Of a stretch of 64,000 nucleotides of DNA, positions 1 through 10,824 are shown piece by piece. Origin of the DNA: Sesamum alatum. Taxonomy: Eukaryota > Streptophyta > Magnoliopsida > Lamiales > Pedaliaceae. The notes under the pieces are model-generated. The model had not been told where the DNA came from and searched no databases. It saw only the letters and a list, made by a program, of their open reading frames with translations. The stretch covers positions 1,488,001 to 1,552,000 of the forward strand of contig JACGWO010000003.1 of NCBI GenBank assembly GCA_034509735.1. Reading direction: 5' to 3'. Positions within the stretch are counted from its first letter, which is position 1, and every line of letters begins with the position of its first letter. A program made the position numbers and the translations under genes.

Positions 1-697
1 TTCGCTAAAAAATTAGAAAAAATAAAAAGTTTCTTAGGAAACTCAAAGATTTCGAAGGAAAAATAAGAAAAATAAAGTGTTTCGAAGGAAACTAGATAAT
101 TTCGAAACTACCATGTATTTTTGTTTCCATAACATCGAAAAGGGAAACGTTTCCATAGTTTCGATGGAAACGCATGGAAATTTTAAACCATGATCATCAC
201 TCGTGTTCAGCATTAAAAATTCATGTAATGCAATTAATTTCAATCGAGAAAATTTAAATGCATCATCATCGGGGCGAAAACCCAACCATTGGTAGCAATA
301 ATCTTGCCATTGTGGAATAGTCCACTTTATATCTACTTCTGTAATAATATTACCTTCTATTGGAAGTTTCCACATGATTGCGATGTCTTGAAGAGTGACA
401 GTCGCATCATCAATCGTGAAATGAAAAGTATAAGTTTCGGACCGCCATCTCTCGACTAACGCAGTAATAAGGTGTTCGTCAACATCTACATGACCACAAT
501 GGAAAACCTATAAAACCCATATTTTGAAATACTTATAAAACACGTACGTGATGTGGCACTAGCTTGAGAAGCCGAAAAAAGGAACTATCACCACGTCGAA
601 CATGTAAAATTGTGTCGAGAGTTCCGGGCACATCTTCAGAGCGATGATTTTCCTGTCCATATAGCACACTAGCATTACGTGGGCCAAAATTATCCAT
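1..697 (-). pseudogene. Plant mobile domain (MAIN-like) gene fragment, copy 1
   Basis: Reading the minus strand from an ATG at 697 gives MDNFGPRNASVLYGQENH, which closely matches the start of the second copy at 28050. It continues into the plant mobile domain signatures LITALVERWRSETYTFHF, TVTLQDIAIMWKLPIEG and WQDYCYQWLGFRPDD. These are typical of the aminotransferase-like plant mobile domain found in MAIN-like proteins and in many plant transposons. A stop follows the VRVL segment near 560, and one frame change is needed, so the copy is broken. After about position 190 the reading passes into low-complexity TTTCGAAGGAAAC-type repeats and the domain ends early or leaves the window. Its neighbour on the right is a palindrome-rich stretch and then Copia-A. 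The family function is not defined here; its role in transposons is unclear. Identification as a PMD relic is confident, and its membership of a Mutator-like element is inferred from copy 2. Confidence 0.8.
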
Positions 698-971
698 AAT
701 TCTATCCAAAAAAATTTACACAAATGATATGTTTAACATGCACTGCAAGTGGTGGTAAAGGGGTGAGGGCAAGGAAGTGTTTCACGGGTGAATTCACCCG
801 TGAACAAGCCTTTCAATTTGAAGGACGTGCATCCCATCACATAAAAAGATGGGACGCAGTCCGATCTCATTGGTGGAGGCTTTTGTCTGCCCCATTTCGC
901 AGTAAAGTTGCTGACAGCGTCAGCAAAATCACTGACAGTGTCAGTAGCATTTCTGCAATTTTTTTATTTTT
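698..971. repeat. Palindrome-rich flank of PMD copy 1
   Basis: No gene is seen. The stretch holds a perfect 24-bp palindrome at 781-804 centred on GAATTC, a hairpin pairing GCATCCCATC near 829 with GATGGGACGC near 847, and two successive short hairpins of the form CTGACAG-GTCAG at 910-944. The second PMD-bearing element (27673-30626) has the same kind of array, including another perfect 24-bp palindrome containing GATGGGACGC-like sequence. This suggests the stretch is the terminal part of a related Mutator-like element. The T-rich end runs straight into the Copia-A LTR. Confidence 0.55.
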
Positions 972-1276
972 TTAGAAGAAGCTAGATGCGCAGCCATGGA
1001 AGTAAAATAAGGTAAAGTGATTCTCATTGATTAGGAAGAAATCACCTCTCATTTATAGAGGTTTAGCTTAACAACTGCCACTAACTGACTCTACTAACTA
1101 ATAAACTGCTGGATTAGAAACTAACCTAACTGCTATTAACAGAAGTGCTAACCAGCTGTAGAAGTGTTATACGCCTTTGCAAATTACAAAAGAAGAGAAA
1201 TTATTAATACACTTATGAAAGTGTTGAGTCCACAAAATGTTTTCTTCCTCACTTGCAACAGCTCACCTTTCTTTCA
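972..1276 (-). repeat. Copia-A 3' LTR
   Basis: This is a near copy of 17853-18157, with the same landmarks in the same order: GATGCGCAGCCA, the TTTATAGAGGTTTAGC segment and TTAACAGAAGTGCTAACC. In element orientation it starts TGAAAGAAAGG directly after the polypurine tract. Its outer end (TTAGA) has diverged from the TGACA seen in the other LTR. Confidence 0.85.
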
Positions 1277-1287
1277 CCCCCCTCTCA
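1277..1287 (-). other. Copia-A polypurine tract
   Basis: The plus strand reads CCCCCCTCTC next to the inner end of the 3' LTR, so the element strand carries GAGAGGGGGG just before the LTR's TGAAAG. This is the expected position for the plus-strand priming tract of a Copia element. Confidence 0.7.
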
Positions 1288-1328
1288 AGTTGGACTTGGT
1301 GGCAAATCCAACAAGCCTATTTTGGAAA

Positions 1329-1700
1329 TCATGTGTGAAACGTTGGTCCTATCAGTGTTTTGGTGAAGAGGTCTGCCAATTGAGATTTTGGGGGTACATG
1401 TTTAGGAGCTAAGAAACCTTCTTTGTACCTGTCCTTCACCAAATGGTATTCTATTTCCAAATACTTTGTGCGGTCATGGAACACTGGATTTGCTACAATG
1501 TGTAGTGTTGCTTGATTGTCACAGAAGAGAGGAATTGGAGTAGGAATAGTGATACCCAAATCCTGGAGCAGGCTGAATATCCATATTAACTCGCAAGTAG
1601 TAGTCCCCATGCTTCTATATTCTGCCTCGAGTGGACCTGGACACTATATTTTGCTTCTTGGTTTTCCAAGAAACTAAGGAGTTGCCCAGGGAAACACAAT
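1329..1700 (-). pseudogene. Copia-A RNase H domain remnant
   Basis: The minus-strand translation contains LFCDNQATLHIVANPVFHDR, then a KYLEIEYHLVKD segment and QLADLFTKTL. These are the C-terminal RNase H signatures of Ty1/copia polyproteins. Stops and a shifted frame upstream, around 1620-1880, separate it from the reverse transcriptase. It lies directly before the 3' LTR, the normal end of pol. It is a dead copy. Confidence 0.85.
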
Positions 1701-1880
1701 ACCCAGTGAGCGATCTTCGAGTATCCACACATGAGGCCTAATTCGCGTCACAAAATGCCACCAACTCATGAGTATTGCTTGCTGGAGAAATCAGCCATTT
1801 TCTTGTTGTCCCTTTGAGATATCTTAGTAGGTGTACAACTGCATCCCAATGCTGCTTACCCTGCATAAACTGGCAAGTTG

Positions 1881-2223
1881 TTAGGCAGCATGGCAAATGT
1901 CTGGCCTTGTGAAGCCTAAATAAAGAACGCGCCCAATCAGTCTCCTAAATAATTCAAGATGGGTTAGAAAATTACCTGCTTCAGTACTGAATTTTATTCC
2001 TGCTGGTAGGGGAGTGGTGGCTGGTTTGGCTTGAGTTACCCCCGCATCTTCGAGCATATCCTTAATATATTTAGTTTGGGTAACTGCAGTGCCTTTTGGA
2101 CCCCGTGCTATTTCCAGACCAAGGAAATACTTGGCCATGGCAAGATCCTTGATTGAGTAGAGTTTGTCCAAGTAACACTTGACCTCATCTATGGTTTCTT
2201 GTGAATTTCCTGCAATCAAGATA
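1881..2223 (-). pseudogene. Copia-A reverse transcriptase, C-terminal part
   Basis: The minus-strand translation includes IKDLAMAKYFLGLEIARG, then TQTKYIKDMLEDAG and LIGRVLYLGFTRPDICHAA, the Copia reverse transcriptase thumb and connection region. The coding run breaks at solo LTR S1. On the far side (from 4408) the reading resumes with the polymerase motif V-Y-I-D-D-I-L-I-A-G once one copy of the 5-bp duplication is removed. The catalytic YxDD-type motif is therefore split by the insertion point. Confidence 0.88.
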
Positions 2224-2228
2224 TCATC

Positions 2229-4402
2229 TGAAGGAAAGCGGATCGGCCAGGGAACGCGGCGAAAGCGCAGTGGAGATAAAAACGTGCGGAATAAAAGAAT
2301 TTAAATCGTGTTCAAGGGGTGTACCCTTGAAAGTTCCTGGGCTATCGGTGTATATTTGAAAAATATAAACATATAAAATAAACAAGCGTTTGTGGCTATA
2401 GAATAAAGAAGAAACCGAGAGCATAAATTTAACTCGGAATACCTTTCTCGATTTTGTATTCTGATCGGCTACATGCGTTGATTCCTACCGACATTCATTC
2501 ACGCGAGGTCCCAACGTAGAGACCCTCTAAAGTCGTCCACACCACACCAGGAGATATCTCGTTTCTTGCTAGAGGAGAAAAACGGATCTAGAGGATGAAA
2601 TAAAAGAAGGGATTACACTATCAAATTAGTGTTCCTTCTTGATCTTACTTTGTTCTTCAATTGATCCTAGATCAATGAATCAACAAAGAGGATTTAGAGA
2701 GTAGAGAGAGAGAGGGTAGAGAGTGTTCATCTTTTTCCTAGAAAAAGATGAACGATGAAATTCATCATCCATAGGTGTTAATATATACTTATATATATAC
2801 ATTATTAATGTGATTATTGGAATGTGTCTAGGTTCATCCAAAGATGTCAAGATACATCTCAATCAATCACCATCAATTTTTCAATCAAGCCTACCATCTT
2901 TTAAGGTATGATCAAATCATACCAAAATGGGAGGGCTTGATTGGAGTTGATTTGTCTCTTACCAAAAGAGACAAGACAACTAACACCTAGCATCCAACAT
3001 GACCGATTTTTGCTCCCTCCAAGGTGGCAATTTTCGGCCATGCTTGTTTAGGAAATAAGTCCAACTTCTTCCTATTCCATAAATGGAATTAGCACACCTC
3101 TCGGGTCAAAATTTAACGGACTGGGTACTACCGTAATTCAATTACGATGAACCCAAAATTAAATCCAATTTAATTTAATGTCTACTTAAATAATTTTCGT
3201 TGATCTTTTAATCCAAATAAAAGATCCAATATCTCAACTTTCCATATTAATCGATAAATTCTATTTACCGATTAAACGAGCTCGTCCATCCAATGGGCAA
3301 TTCCTTAAGTAATCCAATTACTTATCATCCTCTGAAATTGACTCCAAGTCAATTCCTTCACCTCCTCGGTGATTTGTGTGTAACCTTTTAGGTTCACCCT
3401 CAGCTAGACTTGGGCTCGTGTCCAATAAAAGCCCGTCACCATGGTGGCCGTCTAGCAATGGTCCATGGCACTAGAGACTAAGTGAATGTTGGCGTGAACA
3501 TTTAGGCATCGATTTTTGTACGGGTACGGTCCTACCGTCGACCGTCTCCCGGTCTTAATCTAGGGCATGGAATTGGGCGTCGGTTCCCATCCTTGACTAG
3601 GCAACTATGCTTCATACCCGAGATGCGTTCACTCTATCGATCGGCGTAGGAAACCCTTTCCTACTCAATCAATTGCTATGGCCATAGACTTTCAGAGTCT
3701 AAACCATCTTAGAGCGCATAGGAGACATCACCGTCATATACTGACAGGGGACAGATCCTATCTTGGCTCCACCGTCCTCGCTACATACTCCAACTGCACT
3801 GGACAAGGCTTATAATGACCATCTTACAGAATAATCACCTCTCGCCAGATCCAAGATACAGTCTTCATATGCACGTGACTTCCATGATTCCTCAAGTCCG
3901 AGGACTAATCCCGTACTATCGGAATCGGAATTCTAGTCATACTGACCAAGCCTTCAAGGCTTTCATATGACGATTCTCGCGAGTCACTTCAGTCAGTCGA
4001 CCACCCTGTCAACTAACCCACTAAAATTGCATAGATGACCTTCGTCTGTCACCGATGAAACTCGACACTCATCCAGTGAATGCAATACTTAGTGCAAGTC
4101 TCAATAGGATACTCGATGCCCAGTCTCGAGGTCCTCGACTTGGAATGTTTCAGACCAAACCTCAGAAGTTGGTTTCATAGCCGCCACCCAATGCGCAACC
4201 CAACTACATGGGTTATCCAATTAGTCTGCGGGCATTTGTTGTGACGTTGAAACGCCGTTCAACATTAGTAGTAAGCACAACAAACATAGTGCCAGTGATG
4301 AATACTTACTCTATTCATCATGATAATATTGTATTAATAAAGATTGACAAATGGTTCCCAAAACCGCCAATCCAATTGACTTTCTGGTCACCTATTCTAA
4401 CA
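2229..4402 (-). mobile_element. Solo LTR S1 (2174 bp)
   Basis: It begins TGAAGGAAAGCGGATCGG and ends CACCTATTCTAACA, the LTR boundary signature of this subfamily. It is flanked by a perfect 5-bp duplication TCATC (2224-2228 and 4403-4407). No internal coding region or second LTR is present, so it is a solo LTR from LTR-LTR recombination. It sits inside the reverse transcriptase of Copia-A and restores the reading when removed. It is the same subfamily as S3 (57222-59423). Confidence 0.93.
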
Positions 4403-4407
4403 TCATC

Positions 4408-5093
4408 AATGTAGACAAGCAACATTAATAAACCTGCTGAAGTAATTTTAGTAAAGACAGTATTCATGTCTTGACTGCTTAAAGCCAAATGCTTCTATCT
4501 TCCTAGTGAACTCAACATTCCACTACCTTGAAGCTTGCTTCAAGCCACAGAGAGACTTCTTCAGTCTACAAGCATGTCCATCTAGAACTGGATAGGCTTC
4601 AGGAGGTTGCATATACATTTCCTCGTCCAGAAAGCCATGCAAGAATACATTGTTTACATCTACATGGTGGAGGAGTAAATTGGTAAAGGCTGCCACAGCT
4701 AAGAGGAGTCTGACAGTAACAGTTTTGGCCACTGGTAAGAAGCTCCACATAGTCAATGCCTTCCACCGAGCTATATCCCTTTGCAAGTAATCTGGCCTTG
4801 CTCCTATTGATTGAGCCGTCACTGTTCAGTTTCAACTTGTAAATCCACCTGTTTCCTATGGTCTTCTTCCCTTGTGGCAGAGGAGTAACATCCCATGTGT
4901 TGTTTCTTTCCAATGCCTCTAGCTCTTCCTTCATTGTTGTTTTCCATTCTGAGTGCTTGCAGACTAGATCATAATTTCTAGGTTCCTGCAAGTTATTCAA
5001 TGCAGCCAAAAAATATGTATACGCAAGGGAAAAAGTGGTCACATATAATGTGGTGTTGTCAAGTTTGGATTCATTGCAGTAAAAATCTTTCAT
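4408..5093 (-). pseudogene. Copia-A reverse transcriptase, N-terminal part
   Basis: Two overlapping minus-strand readings carry WKTTMKEELEALERNNTW, GKKTIGNRWIYKLKLNSDGS and SKARLLAKGYSSVEGIDY. After a frame change come HHVDVNNVFLHGFLDEEMYM and RLKKSLCGLKQASR. These are the fingers and palm of a Copia reverse transcriptase. At least one frameshift (around 4740) and the S1 insertion inactivate it. Confidence 0.88.
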
Positions 5094-5346
5094 CCAAGTA
5101 GGTTATTAATAGTTCTACTTGACCTCCTGGGTATTTCAGTAAGTTCTGGAACACTATCAGCGCTTAGGCTCTCTGGTTTATTAGAAGTTATCTCAGTAGT
5201 GTCCAAAGGTCCTTGTGTTTCACTCCCTCTTTCTTCTTCAGGTCCAGGATTTATAGGGCAGGTCACAGGGTCAAGCTGTTTGCCTACGTAAGAGAATACT
5301 TCCGTATGGAAGACTACATCTCTGGAAACAAGGACCTTTTGAGTGC
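5094..5346 (-). pseudogene. Copia-A linker between integrase and reverse transcriptase
   Basis: The stretch lies between the integrase and reverse transcriptase remnants of the same element, where Copia polyproteins have a variable proline/serine-rich linker. It has no continuous reading and no recognisable motif beyond its position. Confidence 0.5.
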
Positions 5347-5914
5347 TTAAATCAAAAACGTTGTAGCCTTCTTGTCCTGCAGCATATCCAACAAAAACTC
5401 CTTTAATAGCCTTAGTGTCAAATTTCCCTTTTTGAGGTTGTGTATTAGTTGCAAAACAGAGACTCCAAAAACCTTCATGTGTTCATAACTGGGAGCCTTA
5501 TTATGCAATAATTCATAAGGGGATTTCCAGTTCAGAATTTGTGATGGCAACCTGTTTATAATGTGTGTGGCAGTCAACAAGGCTTCAGACCAAAAAATAC
5601 TAGGAGCATTAGATTCATACATCAATGCCCTAGCTATTTGGAGAAGGTGTTTATGCTTTCTCTCCACTATACCATTTTGTTGTGGTGTATAAACACAGGT
5701 TTTATGATTGATTATACCCTCCTTTTGCATAAAATCTTGGCATTCTTGCCCCACAAACTCTGTGCCATTATCACTTCTAAACACTTTAATCCTTTTGTTG
5801 AATTGTGTCAGAACCATCTGATGAAAGTTTCTTAAAGTAATGCAGGTCAATTTGAGCCTTATATTTTAGCAGATAGGTCCAGGTACATCTACTATAATCA
5901 TCCACAAGTGTTAA
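5347..5914 (-). pseudogene. Copia-A integrase remnant
   Basis: The minus strand gives LTLVDDYSRCTWTYLL next to the Copia-B insertion point, then RIKVFRSDNGTEFVGQEC and YTPQQNGIVERKHKHLLQIA. These hold two Asp and one Glu of the integrase DDE triad. LPSQILNWKSPYELLHNKAP follows. A frame change separates the first part from the second near 5850. The sequence is cut at 5914 by Copia-B and continues only briefly after 16128. Confidence 0.88.
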
Positions 5915-7864
5915 TGAAAGAAATCGGTGGATCGTCCCAGGAATTGCGCAAATGCGGAAGCGCGATAAAAATAAACATACGAAAAAAATAAAGCATGCTT
6001 TTAATTTAAAAGAACACGCTCAAAGGGTGTACCCTTGAGGTTCCCGGGCGTTCGGTGCATCTCATGATTATAAAGCATGTAAAGAAATCATGGAGGCCAT
6101 AGAGTTGAAAAAATTAAAGAGGGACGAAAAATAAAACGAGACCTACCCGTTGTCGTTTTCATCTTCAACGGCTACACGCGTTGTTCCCCGTTTTGCACCG
6201 AGATCTCGTTCTTGAGACCCTCCAAATCGTGACACACGATCCACCCACGTATCTTGCACGTCGTGCTAGCAACGAACAAGTATTTTTGGAGAGGATAGAT
6301 CAATCACACGTTATGAATTAACGGGACTAATCTTCCTTAGTTCTAATGTTCCAAGAACAAAAGAACAAGAAACAATTTTCTTGTAGAGAGAGAGGGGGCG
6401 GACGAGAGGTGAGGAGGGGAGAGACGAGTGTGTGTTGTGTGTGTGATTTCAAGAATCATCATCATTCAAAAGGTTGGAAGCTAGAGGTATTTATAGAGGA
6501 GGACTTTAATCCTCTTAAAACTCCAACTCTAAGAACTCTAATTTGACTAGGATTTTGACCTAGTCAAAGTCCTAGTCAAACTAGTATTTGACCTAGTTAA
6601 ACAAATCCTAGCCTTCCATCTCCCCTTTCCATCTCAACCGTTGATTTTAATTTAATGGAATATTTAAATCCCATTAAATATTCCAAAAGGCTAAAAGAAT
6701 AAATATAACATAATGAATAAATATTAATATTTATTCTAAGCCCATTAAATCAACCCTTTAATAAATCCTATTTATTAATTTAATTCCCTTTATCAAATAG
6801 AAGAAATTAATTTCTCCAAGAAAATATAGGACCCGATTAAATCTAATTTAATCATTCCTTTACTCCAATATTTAATTCCAAATTAAATACTAAGTGTGTG
6901 TGGATAGTGTGTGACTCTTTAGGTTCACCATTCAGCTAGACTTGGTCGGATTCCTAGAATCCGTCCGTTACCATGGGTAGCCATCTAGCAACGATCCATG
7001 GCACTAGAGACTAGGTGAAATAATTGGGGATGAACATTTAGGTTCTAACAGTACACTTGTCCTTCTGTCTTCGGTCTCATCACTTACTGTCTTCGGTCTC
7101 ATCACTTAGAGTCTAGGGCACGGAAAAAGCAGGTACCCATTTTGGATCTAAGTGTCGGTCTGTCCTTACTAAACGCCGCAAGAGAAACCTTTCCCTTCTG
7201 TTCAGTTACTGTGGCCACAGATTTCAGGGACAAGACACAGAGCATACATGAGACTCAACTGTCAATACCTTTTGACAGGAGACAAATCCTTTCTTGGAAA
7301 CTACTGTCACTCTGTACACCCGAGCTGCACTAGACATGGCTTATGACTACTCAAGAGTATTTTGGCAATCTCTCACCATATCTAAGATACAGACCTAATG
7401 CACAGGTAAAATCAGCAGGACCATACTCAAGGTCCTCCGTAAGACAGTTCCCGCGAGTCACCTCAGTCAGCTGCTTCCTAGCATGCTGACCCACTAACAC
7501 TGCTTAGACGACCTTCGTCACCCGTCGATGAAATACGACAGCAGATGCTTAGTGCAAGTCTCAAAGGGAATCCCGGTGCCCATTTTCAGGATTCCTTGAC
7601 TTGGAGATTTCCGGACTGATTCAGTAAGACTGATTTCATGGACCTACCTCTAAGCGTAGTCCCAGTCCCCGAAATCGTTTCTCAGTCCGTGGGCTTTGTT
7701 TGCGTAGTGAACAGAAATGCAGATATAAGTGAACGTAAACAAAGTATTGCCATATGAATTTTCACTTCTTTATTCATAAATATTTTTATCAAATACCAAA
7801 AATTGTCTAGACATAGGTTACATATTCCTGCCAAAATTGGCTTACATGGTCACCTATTCTAACA
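5915..7864 (-). repeat. Copia-B 3' LTR (1950 bp)
   Basis: It starts TGAAAGAAATCGGTGG and ends CCTATTCTAACA on the plus strand. Compared with the other LTR it carries a short tandem duplication of CTGTCTTCGGTCTCATCACTTA at about 7066-7108. It also lacks about 60 bp present at about 15616-15677 of the other LTR, which accounts for most of the length difference. Confidence 0.93.
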
Positions 7865-7876
7865 ATCTCCCACTTG
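7865..7876 (-). other. Copia-B polypurine tract
   Basis: The element strand reads CAAGTGGGAGAT directly before the LTR start TGTTAG. The same tract is found beside the 3' LTRs of Copia-C and Copia-D. Confidence 0.8.
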
Positions 7877-7880
7877 ACCT

Positions 7881-10063
7881 TCAAAGCCAATTGTCCATAT
7901 GCTTAATCCCCATCTTCTCAAGATGTTGCGTATGAGCGCTCTGCGACATAGGCTTTGTCAGCGGGTCTGCTGTGTTGTCTGCCGAGTTGACTCGGTCCAT
8001 CCGACGTCACCTCTTCCTACCATTTCTCTAAGAAGATGGTAGCGTCTAAGAATGTGTTTGGAACGGTGATGAGATCTCGGTTCCTTTTCTTGCGCTATAG
8101 CGCCATTGTCATCACAGAAGATGACAACAGGCTCGGCGATGCTAGGCACCACACCCAACTCTTGGATGTAGTTTCTCATCCAAACCGCTTCCTTAGCAGC
8201 TTCTGAAGCTGCTATGGATTCAGCCTCTGTGGTGGAGTCAGCAATGGTTGCTTGCTTGGAACTTTTCCAAGCTACTATTCCTCCATTGAGTTTGAATACG
8301 TACCTCGATTGAGACTTAGCATCATCGTCATCAGACTGGAAGCTAGCGTCGCTAAAGCCTTCCAGAATTGGTTCTCCATTGTCATAGACTAGGAACGTGT
8401 CCTTAGTCCTCCTTAGGTACTTAAGGATGCCCTTAACAGCATTCCAATGTGCCTCTCCTGTGCAGGACTGATATCTGCTTGTCACGCTCAAAGCGTATGC
8501 AATGTCAGGCCTAGTGCAGTGGACCGCATATTGTATGCGACCTACGGCAGAAGCATTGGGGATGACCTTCATCCTTTCAAGTTCCTCATCAGTCTGTGGG
8601 GACTGCTTCTTGGATAACTTGATCCCATGCCTCATTAGAAGGAATCCTCGTTTGGAGTTGTCCATTCGATATCTCTTTAGGACTTTCTCCATATACGAGT
8701 TTTGGGTGAGTCCTAACATCCTTTTAGATCTGTCCCTGACAATCTGGATGCCTATGATGTAGGAGGCTTCACCCAAGTCCTTCATGGAAAACTGGGTTGA
8801 CAACCATGCTTTTGTGTTTCCTAACATTCTAACGTCATTACCAATGAGCAGAATGTCATCCACATAAAGCACTAGGAACACTATTGAGCTCCCACTGACC
8901 TTCTTGTATACACAAGGGTCGGATTCGTTTTTGATGAAGTCATAACCCCGTATTACTTCATCAAAGCGAATGTTCCAACTTCGGGAGGCTTGTTTGAGGC
9001 AATAGATGGACTTCTGGAGACGATAGACTTTCTGCTCTTCTCCAGTGACCGTGAAACCCTGCGGCTGATCCATATAGATCTCTTCTTCAACGAAACCGTT
9101 GAGGAAGGCCGTTTTCACATCCATCTGCCATATCTCATAGTCATACCATATTGCTATGGCGAGCAGAATCCGAATGGACTTAGCCATGGCTACTGGCGAG
9201 TAGGTATCCTCAAAATCGACCCCGGATCGTTGAGTGTATCCCTTAGCTACAAGCCTAGCCTTAAAGGTTGTGACTTCTCCATCAACGCCAAGTTTGCGCT
9301 TGTAGACCCACTTACAGCCGACTGGCTTAACACCTTTCGGTGGATCTACAAGACTCCAAACTTGGTTCTCGCTCATGGAGTCCATTTCGGCTTTCATGGC
9401 CTCAAGCCATTTTCCGGAGTCAATGTCAGACATCGCTTCTCCATACGTCTTAGGATCGTTATCCAAAAGATCGGTCGCACCTAGAAAGCCATATCTTATT
9501 GGAGGTCTGGACTCTCTAGTGGACCTACGGAGAACGGGAACATCAGTGGTGACTGTGGGCGCTGACTGTATTGGAGTCGGCGGTTCAGGAACCGGGGCTG
9601 GCTGTTCCTGAGGCCGTCCTTCATGCCTAGCATGTTGGACTTCTCGAGGTTGATCAGCCCTTCGGCTGTCTATCCTGAATCCTCTAAGTGAGGGTTCCGC
9701 GGCCTCCTTTGATGGCTGGATTCCATCACTTGATTCCTCAAGGATCAGTTCATCAGGTTGGATATCCTCCGGGAAGCCTTGCTCCAAGAATACTGCATTT
9801 CTTGAAACAAACACCTTTTGTTCCAAGGGGTCATAAAAGTAATAACCCGCAGTTTCTTTAGGGTATCCAACGAACCTGCATAAGCTAGACCTAGATTCTA
9901 ACTTATCTCCCACTAACCTCTTGACGTATGCGGGGCTACCCCACACTTTCAAGTAGTTGTAGGATGCAGGCTTGCCGTGCCATATCTCATATGGCGTTTG
10001 GATCAATGCACTAGTAGGCGCTAAATTCAATAATTTGGCCATCGTTTCTAGTGCATAGCCCAA
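7881..10063 (-). pseudogene. Copia-B integrase C-terminus, reverse transcriptase and RNase H
   Basis: A 701-residue open reading starts in the integrase C-terminal region (YEIWHGKPASYNYLKVWGSP). It passes a proline-rich linker, then the reverse transcriptase (WLEAMKAEMDSMSENQVW, FKARLVAKGYTQRSGVDFED, AFLNGFVEEEIYM and the catalytic YVDDILLIG). It ends in RNase H (GFSDASF, STTEAESIAASEAAKEAVWM, FCDDNGAIAQ). Near 7990 an apparent one-base deletion throws the end out of frame. In the neighbouring frame the reading resumes with ADPLTKPM and ends at a stop at 7881-7883. The enzyme copies element RNA into DNA and removes the RNA strand. All key Asp residues of the polymerase site are present. It is called a pseudogene only because of the single-base lesions, which could also be sequencing errors. 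Confidence 0.93.
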
Positions 10064-10824
10064 AACGATAAGGGCAATTTGGTAAAGCTCATCATGGACC
10101 GAACCATGTCCAACAGGGTTCGATTCCTCCTTTCAGAGACACCAGTTAACTGTGGTGTTCCTGGAGGTGTCCATTCTGATATTATACCATGTTCTTTTGG
10201 ATAATCTAGGAACTCCGTACTAAGGTACTCACCGCCTCGGTCCGAACGAAGGATTTTAATTTTGCAGTTGGTTTGGTTCTCCACTTCAAGTCTAAATTCT
10301 TTAAACCTCTCAAGAGCTTCAGACTTGTACCTCATCAGGTAAACATAACCATACCGCGAATGATCATCGGTGAAGGTTATGAAGTAGGAGAACCCACCTC
10401 GGGCCTGCGTCCTTAGTGGTCCACATACGTCTGTATGGACCAAGTCCAACAGACCTGTGGCAAGCTTGCTTTGTCCTACAAAGGGCTTCTTGGTCATTTT
10501 CCCTCTTAGACAGGACTCGCAAGTTGGTAGATCGCTCAAGTCCCCAACCTCTAGGTTCTTTGAGTCTACCAACCTTTTCATCCTATCTTGGGATATGTGA
10601 CCTAGCCTAGCGTGCCACAGACGTGCGTTCCCGTTATTATCTAATTTTCGTTTGTGTTGTGCATTGAGGACGAAATTCGTTTGTTGCAAGATATAGAGTC
10701 CGTTATGCAATGTACCAAGTAGATGAGCAATTCCACACCTCATCAAATAAAAGCAATTTTTATTGATTCTAAACTCATAACCACTATTGTCCAACAATGG
10801 AATGGAAATGATGTTTTTAATCAT
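10048..10824 (-). pseudogene. Copia-B GAG-pre-integrase and integrase core
   Basis: The reading contains LWHARLGHISQDRMKRLVDS and CESCLRGKMTKKPF (pre-integrase zinc-binding region). The catalytic core follows: HTDVCGPL, FITFTDDHSRYGYVYL, KILRSDRGGEY and SERRNRTLLDMVRSMM. The DDE residues are in place. It joins the protease reading upstream through an apparent one-base deletion near 10835 (the protease frame ends at 10821). It joins the downstream pol reading through another near 10058, in a run of G. Both breaks are single missing bases in short homopolymers, and no other damage is visible in this domain. Confidence 0.93.

Noticed and set aside
8502..9611. Plus-strand readings of up to 164 residues.
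   Set aside because: They lie antisense to the Copia-B reverse transcriptase and have no recognisable domain.
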